Below, piece after piece: positions 60,136-64,000 of a stretch of 64,000 nt of DNA; positions within the stretch are counted from its first letter, which is position 1; the number at the start of each line of letters is the position of its first letter. The stretch is from a candidate division KSB1 bacterium. GTDB lineage: Bacteria > Zhuqueibacterota > Zhuqueibacteria > Thermofontimicrobiales > Thermofontimicrobiaceae. The stretch is taken from positions 107,447 through 171,446 of the forward strand of contig JAPDPQ010000009.1 of NCBI GenBank assembly GCA_034506395.1. The letters are read 5' to 3'. The notes beneath the pieces were generated by a model, which ran no database searches, had not been told where the DNA came from, and worked only from the letters and a program-made list of their open reading frames with translations. Both the position numbers and the translations under genes were made by a program.

Positions 60136-61383
60136 CTAACGCTTGATTTGATCCAACTCCTCCAGCTTCACCCTCACACTCACAATAAACGGCGGCTCCC
60201 CCTCGATCCAATGGCCATAAGTCGTCAGCACAAACGTCCCATCGGGCAGCACTTCGACCCCAGGATAGGCGCAATCCCCTTGGTAATGATTATCCATCAG
60301 CCGCACTCGGCATTGGCCTTCTCGGCCGTTCACAATATCGTCATACGTGCCGACCCAGGCGACCCAATCGCCCTGGGTGGGAGATTCACGAGCCATATCC
60401 CGAAACGAAATGAGCAATCGGCCATCGGGCGCATATTTTCCCGTATGGCGATCGCCTGTGAGGGAAGCGGGCAACTCCCGAGGCGGCGTCCATGTTTTGC
60501 CTTCGTCATTGGAAAAGATCACAAATGAATTTCGGACACGGCGGTTCTCTCGGAGCAGGGCAGCCAATTGTTTCCCATCAGGAGAGCGGATCACACCAGG
60601 CTCGCAGAGATGAACTTCGGTTGTTTTCAAAATCGCCACAGGAAACGACCAATGAAGGCCTCCATCCTTGGAAAACGTCTGATACAGTGTGAAGGTATCG
60701 GTCACCACCCCATCTTTCCGAAAAAATCGCCCATCGTCGTGAAACATGGCTAGGTAATGTCGTTTCCCAGTTTTTAATTCGACCAGGCTGCTCATGACCA
60801 CGATCCCGCCCCAGTCTCCAATTGGCTGCAGCGGCGTCCAACTCACGCCATCGTCTTCGGAAACCGCCATTCGAGCAGGGTACAACCCCGAAAATAGGAT
60901 TAGCCGCTTCTTCCCCCGTGGATCGATCACCCGATGGATGGTAGGAGTTTCCAATGACGTCGCCCAATTTTCAGGCACGGGCAGCCGCTCGCTCCAGGTC
61001 AAGCCGCCATCGGTGCTTTTTTTCATCACGATCGGCCCTCGGCCATGGCCCTTGGGATAAACAGCGATGATGGTTTTTCCATCTTCCAGTAAAACCGTGG
61101 TCGGATGGCCGAGATATTGGCCTGACTCTTTATCGACGATTATTTGGCGATGGTTTTGATGGGTAAGATCAATTGTTGGAATGGTAAGTGCTGCTGGCAG
61201 GGGAACTGAACTTTTTAAGAATTGATGATCGATAAGCACTGGCCTGTTACTTCTGTCTAATTTTTGACAGGAGATCAAACCAAAAGGAAAGATGAAAATG
61301 AGCAGTCTGAGAATAAGTGGGACGATGGAATTGTTTATTTTTGCAGTCAAAAAAATTATAAAGCGTCTACTTACTGCTGCCAT
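60136..61383 (-). CDS. Sialidase-like (BNR/Asp-box) lipoprotein
   Basis: 415 residues. Hydrophobic leader with lipobox LISC, Cys39 as lipidation site, so anchored to a membrane. Four Asp boxes: STDGGLTW 123-130, SEDDGVSW 175-182, SKDGGLHW 238-245, SNDEGKTW 291-298, marking a six-bladed propeller of the exo-alpha-sialidase superfamily. The full catalytic triad of true sialidases was not confirmed; many such proteins in FCB genomes act on other sugars. Flanked by paired palindromes at both ends. Confidence 0.82.
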   Translation of the reverse strand: MAAVSRRFIIFLTAKINNSIVPLILRLLIFIFPFGLISCQKLDRSNRPVLIDHQFLKSSVPLPAALTIPTIDLTHQNHRQIIVDKESGQYLGHPTTVLLEDGKTIIAVYPKGHGRGPIVMKKSTDGGLTWSERLPVPENWATSLETPTIHRVIDPRGKKRLILFSGLYPARMAVSEDDGVSWTPLQPIGDWGGIVVMSSLVELKTGKRHYLAMFHDDGRFFRKDGVVTDTFTLYQTFSKDGGLHWSFPVAILKTTEVHLCEPGVIRSPDGKQLAALLRENRRVRNSFVIFSNDEGKTWTPPRELPASLTGDRHTGKYAPDGRLLISFRDMARESPTQGDWVAWVGTYDDIVNGREGQCRVRLMDNHYQGDCAYPGVEVLPDGTFVLTTYGHWIEGEPPFIVSVRVKLEELDQIKR

Positions 61384-61481
61384 GGGTTGACCGTTAAAAA
61401 ATAGCCACCTTCTGTAACAAAGTTAAGGCAAATTATGATAATTTTACAATCAATCAGTTACATGTGGGCGACCCCACGTAG

Positions 61482-61512
61482 GCTTTCCTAAACGTCAGAG
61501 GTTTAGGAAAGC
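61482..61512. repeat. Palindrome related to 60101
   Basis: GCTTTCCTAAAC (61482-61493) / GTTTAGGAAAGC (61501-61512), loop GTCAGAG. Shares CCTAAAC/GTTTAGG arms with the copy at 60101, so the two bracket the sialidase-like gene. Confidence 0.75.
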
Positions 61513-61526
61513 TTTCCCCCATAATA

Positions 61527-62270
61527 TCATCCTCGATTATTCATTTTCAATTTTATTTTTCGATAAATCCAATCGATGCTCTCCCGATAAAAACGATAAA
61601 AATCATCGCTGCTAAAATCAATTAAAAGCTCGGGGAATAAACTGGGATTCTTTTCAATGAAGTTCAATCCCTGTTCGATTTGATAGGCTACCGTTGGTGG
61701 GTCATCAAAGATGGCATCCTTTTTCCGTGCATCCTCATAAAGCCCCTCAAGCGACGAGATATTTAATTTTCTATTGATGAAATAGAAATCGATGAAATCT
61801 TTGGGCTCAATACGGCTGGCTATTGTACAAAATTTATTTGTGACGATGTTATGTGCTGTATCGACCAATAGAAACAAGTTCGAGTCGAGAAAATACTTTT
61901 CCCGCTCCTCGTCAAACGACAATGGATCAATCATAAAATCGACTCTCACATTTTTGAGTAGCGCCGAGAGAAAATTTGCAGATTCTTTGATCTTACTATA
62001 CTGGTTTCTCCAATTGGATTTCAAAAAGAAATCGATTTCTGATAGATCAGTTGAACTGAGCGTGAAAAAATCCAAATCATTCGATCGGCGATGATGCAAA
62101 TAGAACACCGCCAGCGCAGTGCCTCCAGTCAGAAAAAAATTGTCCCCAAGGACTTTCTTGTTGACCAGCGCCATAAGGATTTCCCGCTGCGTGGCTGAAG
62201 CATAGCAATTCTTATTTTCTTTCAAAGTTGCTGTAAACTTCAATGAGCCGTTTCCATTTCTTGGTCGCAT
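61527..62270 (-). CDS. AbiEii-type nucleotidyltransferase (toxin family)
   Basis: 247 residues from ATG 62270, which overlaps the gene upstream by 59 bases; a TTG at 62225 gives a start closer to the conserved part. FFLTGGTALAVFYLHHRRSNDLDFF near 45-69 is the nucleotidyltransferase core (GG-S/T and D-x-D at 65-67). The RVDFMID segment (about 110) supplies the third acid. AbiEii/MenT-like enzymes transfer nucleotides to tRNA or other acceptors and act as toxins or phage-defence effectors. Partner gene is 62212-62475 on the same strand. Confidence 0.82.
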   Translation of the reverse strand: MRPRNGNGSLKFTATLKENKNCYASATQREILMALVNKKVLGDNFFLTGGTALAVFYLHHRRSNDLDFFTLSSTDLSEIDFFLKSNWRNQYSKIKESANFLSALLKNVRVDFMIDPLSFDEEREKYFLDSNLFLLVDTAHNIVTNKFCTIASRIEPKDFIDFYFINRKLNISSLEGLYEDARKKDAIFDDPPTVAYQIEQGLNFIEKNPSLFPELLIDFSSDDFYRFYRESIDWIYRKIKLKMNNRG

Positions 62271-62475
62271 AATCAGTCAGTTTGAGTCTGTCTAAATTTT
62301 GAGAAATTTCATAGATCGTGAAAAATTTCAATACATCGACCACCCGACCATGTTCGAGGAAGCGATTCATGATCCAATAATAAATATCCGAGTTCTTTTT
62401 TGTATGGAGAGTCGAATTCAGATAGTTCTCATCAAGGAATTGGGGATAATCCCAAAAAACCGCCTGCAGCTTCAT
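62212..62475 (-). CDS. DUF6922-like partner of the AbiEii-type protein
   Basis: 87 residues. MKLQAVFWDYPQFLDENYLN at the start and IMNRFLEHGRVVDVLKFFTI in the middle resemble the small DUF6922 proteins found before nucleotidyltransferase toxins; KLTDYATKKWKRLIEVYSN ends it. Overlaps the start of the effector gene. Probably the antitoxin or targeting partner. Family assignment by pattern only. Confidence 0.62.
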   Translation of the reverse strand: MKLQAVFWDYPQFLDENYLNSTLHTKKNSDIYYWIMNRFLEHGRVVDVLKFFTIYEISQNLDRLKLTDYATKKWKRLIEVYSNFERK

Positions 62476-62656
62476 CTCGCACCCAACTCTATTTGCTCAT
62501 AATGAGCGACAGCCTTCATGCGTTAATCAATTAAACAATATCAAATGCTCTTTGAAAATGGTTACTGAATATCTTTATCGAAGAAGCGTAATTTTGTTAG
62601 GAATGCGATCCTATTATAATCATTTTTCGATAGGAATGCAATACTATTTTTTAAAC

Positions 62657-62689
62657 AAATGTAGTCCACTTTTGAAGTGGACTACATTT
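62657..62689. repeat. Perfect palindrome with TTG loop
   Basis: AAATGTAGTCCACTT / AAGTGGACTACATTT, 15-bp stem, loop TTG. Related imperfect copy at 62799. Confidence 0.8.
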
Positions 62690-62798
62690 CCAATAAAAAT
62701 TTTTTTACAGCTAATTGCACGAATTTGCCAAATTGCGCCAGTCCATCTTTAGCGAAATTCGAATAATTAACGAAATTTGCGGTCGAAGCACAATGAAA

Positions 62799-62824
62799 TG
62801 TAGCCCACCTTCAAGGTGACTACA
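62799..62824. repeat. Imperfect palindrome of the TGTAGtCCAC family
   Basis: TGTAGCCCACCTT / AAGGTGACTACA with one bulge, ten bases after the stop of the oxidoreductase gene. Same family as 62657; may serve as its transcription end. Confidence 0.6.
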
Positions 62825-62833
62825 ATTCTGACC

Positions 62834-64000
62834 CTACGCCCCAATGATCCCCAGCGGCGGCCAGTTTTTCCATTTTCCTCGGGTGAAATCGGGAAAATCC
62901 ACCGAGCGGCTTTTGTTGGCAATCGAGCGTTCGCTCAGTTCGGTGACAGCGCTCAGCGCTGCCGCATCGTAGACGTTCATGTCCGTCGGCTGGCCTTCCC
63001 GCAGGCATTGCACCAGGCGATAGTCCTCGATGAAATCCATACCGCCATGGCCTGCACCTCGGGACATTTCTTCCATTTGCTTCCACAGGGGATGCTCAAA
63101 TTCAGCCACATATTCCTCCAGGTTCTGCCAGCGATGAGCAGGGCTGCGACCCTCGATATGGATTTTCTGTTCGGGATATTTTTGCACCAAACCCTTGGTT
63201 CCCTGCAGCAAGATGCGACGGCTGTATGGTCGGGGCAGATTGGTATCGTGCGTCACCAGAATAGTCTGGCCATTTTTGGTGCGGATCAACGTGCTGACGA
63301 CATCGCCCAGGGCGTATTTCTGCTTGGCCTCGGGACTGTCGGGGCCAAATTTGGCTTCGGCATAAAGATTCAGTCCCCGAGAATTGCAACTCATGGAAAC
63401 CAGGTAATCGAATTGATTGCCCCGATTGATGTCCAGCCACTGCGCCACGGGTCCCAGGCCATGGGTGGGATATAGGTCCGCATTGCGCTGGATGGAATAT
63501 TTGATGCGCCAGCGTTCTTCATAAAAATCGCTCAATTTCAACTCCCGCAAATCATGCAAGTAGCCACATTCGGCATGAAGCAACTCGCCGAATAGTCCCT
63601 GACGAACCATATTGAAAATCATCAGTTCGGTGCGGTCGTAGCAGCAGTTCTCCATCATCACGCAGTGCTTCTGATATTTCTCGGCCGTCTCCACCAGTTC
63701 CCAGCATTCGTCGATGGTCAATGCCGCAGGCACCTCAGTGGCGGCATGTTTGCCGTTTTTCATCGCAGCGACGCAGACAGGGACGTGCCATTCCCAGCCC
63801 GTGCAGGTAAAAACCAGATCCAGATCCTGCTCCTGACACATCCGTTCGAAATCCCGCTTGCCACGGGAATACCCAGTCGGTTTGGGCTGACCTGCTTCCA
63901 CTACTCGCTGCTGCATTTTTTCAACTTTTTCGGGCACAATATCGCAGATGGCTTTGACCTCCACGCCTTCGATCTTCAAGAAATTTTCCACATGGCTGGA
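62834..64000 (-). CDS. Gfo/Idh/MocA family oxidoreductase, 5' end beyond window
   Basis: About 389 residues in view; the frame continues past the right edge as SSH-VENFLKIEGVEVKAICDI, so the first beta strand and GxGxxG loop lie outside. Residues NAD-fold EVPAALTIDECWELVETAEK with the EKP-equivalent region, then MMENCCYDRTELMIFNMV (catalytic region), GDVVSTLIRTKNGQTILV and YDAAALSAVTELSERS at the end. The longer type with an added C-terminal segment resembles secreted alpha-N-acetylgalactosaminidase-like (GH109) relatives, but without the N-terminus it is unclear whether it is exported. Sugar or inositol dehydrogenase or GH109-type glycosidase. Confidence 0.9.
   Translation of the reverse strand, partial: SSHVENFLKIEGVEVKAICDIVPEKVEKMQQRVVEAGQPKPTGYSRGKRDFERMCQEQDLDLVFTCTGWEWHVPVCVAAMKNGKHAATEVPAALTIDECWELVETAEKYQKHCVMMENCCYDRTELMIFNMVRQGLFGELLHAECGYLHDLRELKLSDFYEERWRIKYSIQRNADLYPTHGLGPVAQWLDINRGNQFDYLVSMSCNSRGLNLYAEAKFGPDSPEAKQKYALGDVVSTLIRTKNGQTILVTHDTNLPRPYSRRILLQGTKGLVQKYPEQKIHIEGRSPAHRWQNLEEYVAEFEHPLWKQMEEMSRGAGHGGMDFIEDYRLVQCLREGQPTDMNVYDAAALSAVTELSERSIANKSRSVDFPDFTRGKWKNWPPLGIIGA

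Larger units (their letters stand above)
62476..62833. other. Intergenic region with two palindromes
   Basis: AT-rich, no gene. Holds the hairpins at 62657-62689 and 62799-62824. Confidence 0.5.

Overview
The window looks like a piece of chromosome from a didermic, heterotrophic bacterium of the FCB / candidate-phylum KSB1 (Calditrichota-like) type. This is inferred from several things seen in the sequence. There is an RND-adaptor-TolC efflux set and several outer-membrane barrels. Secreted proteins carry FlgD-like or MAM-like C-terminal modules, including a two-component-regulator-type propeller and a very long modular subtilase. Base composition is moderate and slightly AT-rich, and intergenic regions carry short palindromic repeats. 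I see no rRNA, tRNA, CRISPR array, prophage or intact insertion sequence. Many promoters are easy to read as sigma-70 type with a 17-base spacer.

Layout. 1-5530: secreted modular subtilase, running off the left edge. 5988-8820: a tryptophan operon with its own attenuator, encoding a SbnI/SerK-like free-serine kinase and a TrpB2-type tryptophan synthase. 8848-14147: thioredoxin, NUDIX hydrolase, a cytosolic trypsin-like protein, a URO-D family protein, a ThiF/MoeB-like E1 enzyme and a DUF4282 membrane protein. 14429-21547: dnaE, an acidic TPR lipoprotein/periplasmic protein and recN. 21767-27587: riboflavin operon ribD-ribE-ribBA-ribH followed by a propeller protein. 27837-32873: DUF362 ferredoxin, SPOR-domain protein, and a YjbH-type outer-membrane protein split over two overlapping genes in swapped order. 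34015-36836: ftsH and a YkgJ-type cysteine-cluster protein. 37517-45792: outer-membrane barrel, TolC/RND/adaptor efflux operon and DoxX. 46067-52577: rtcA, a sodium/solute symporter with three tiny membrane proteins, a zinc peptidase, and a DAG-kinase-like/PlsC lipid pair. 52748-64000: barrel protein, FeS-type photolyase, Uma2 protein, GH2 beta-galactosidase, a VapBC-like pair with a broken toxin, a sialidase-like lipoprotein, an AbiEii-type pair and a Gfo/Idh/MocA oxidoreductase cut by the right edge.

The most interesting item is 7353-8820. A strong promoter is followed by a 22-codon leader peptide with four Trp codons (three consecutive), a candidate antiterminator and a rho-independent terminator. 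Then come a kinase resembling the O-phosphoserine-producing SbnI/SerK family and TrpB2, a class known to use O-phosphoserine. The arrangement suggests a tryptophan-regulated module that makes its own activated serine for indole-to-tryptophan conversion. The second group of interesting items is the reorganised YjbH pair, the symporter with three micro-proteins, and a vapC toxin gene killed by a nonsense codon.
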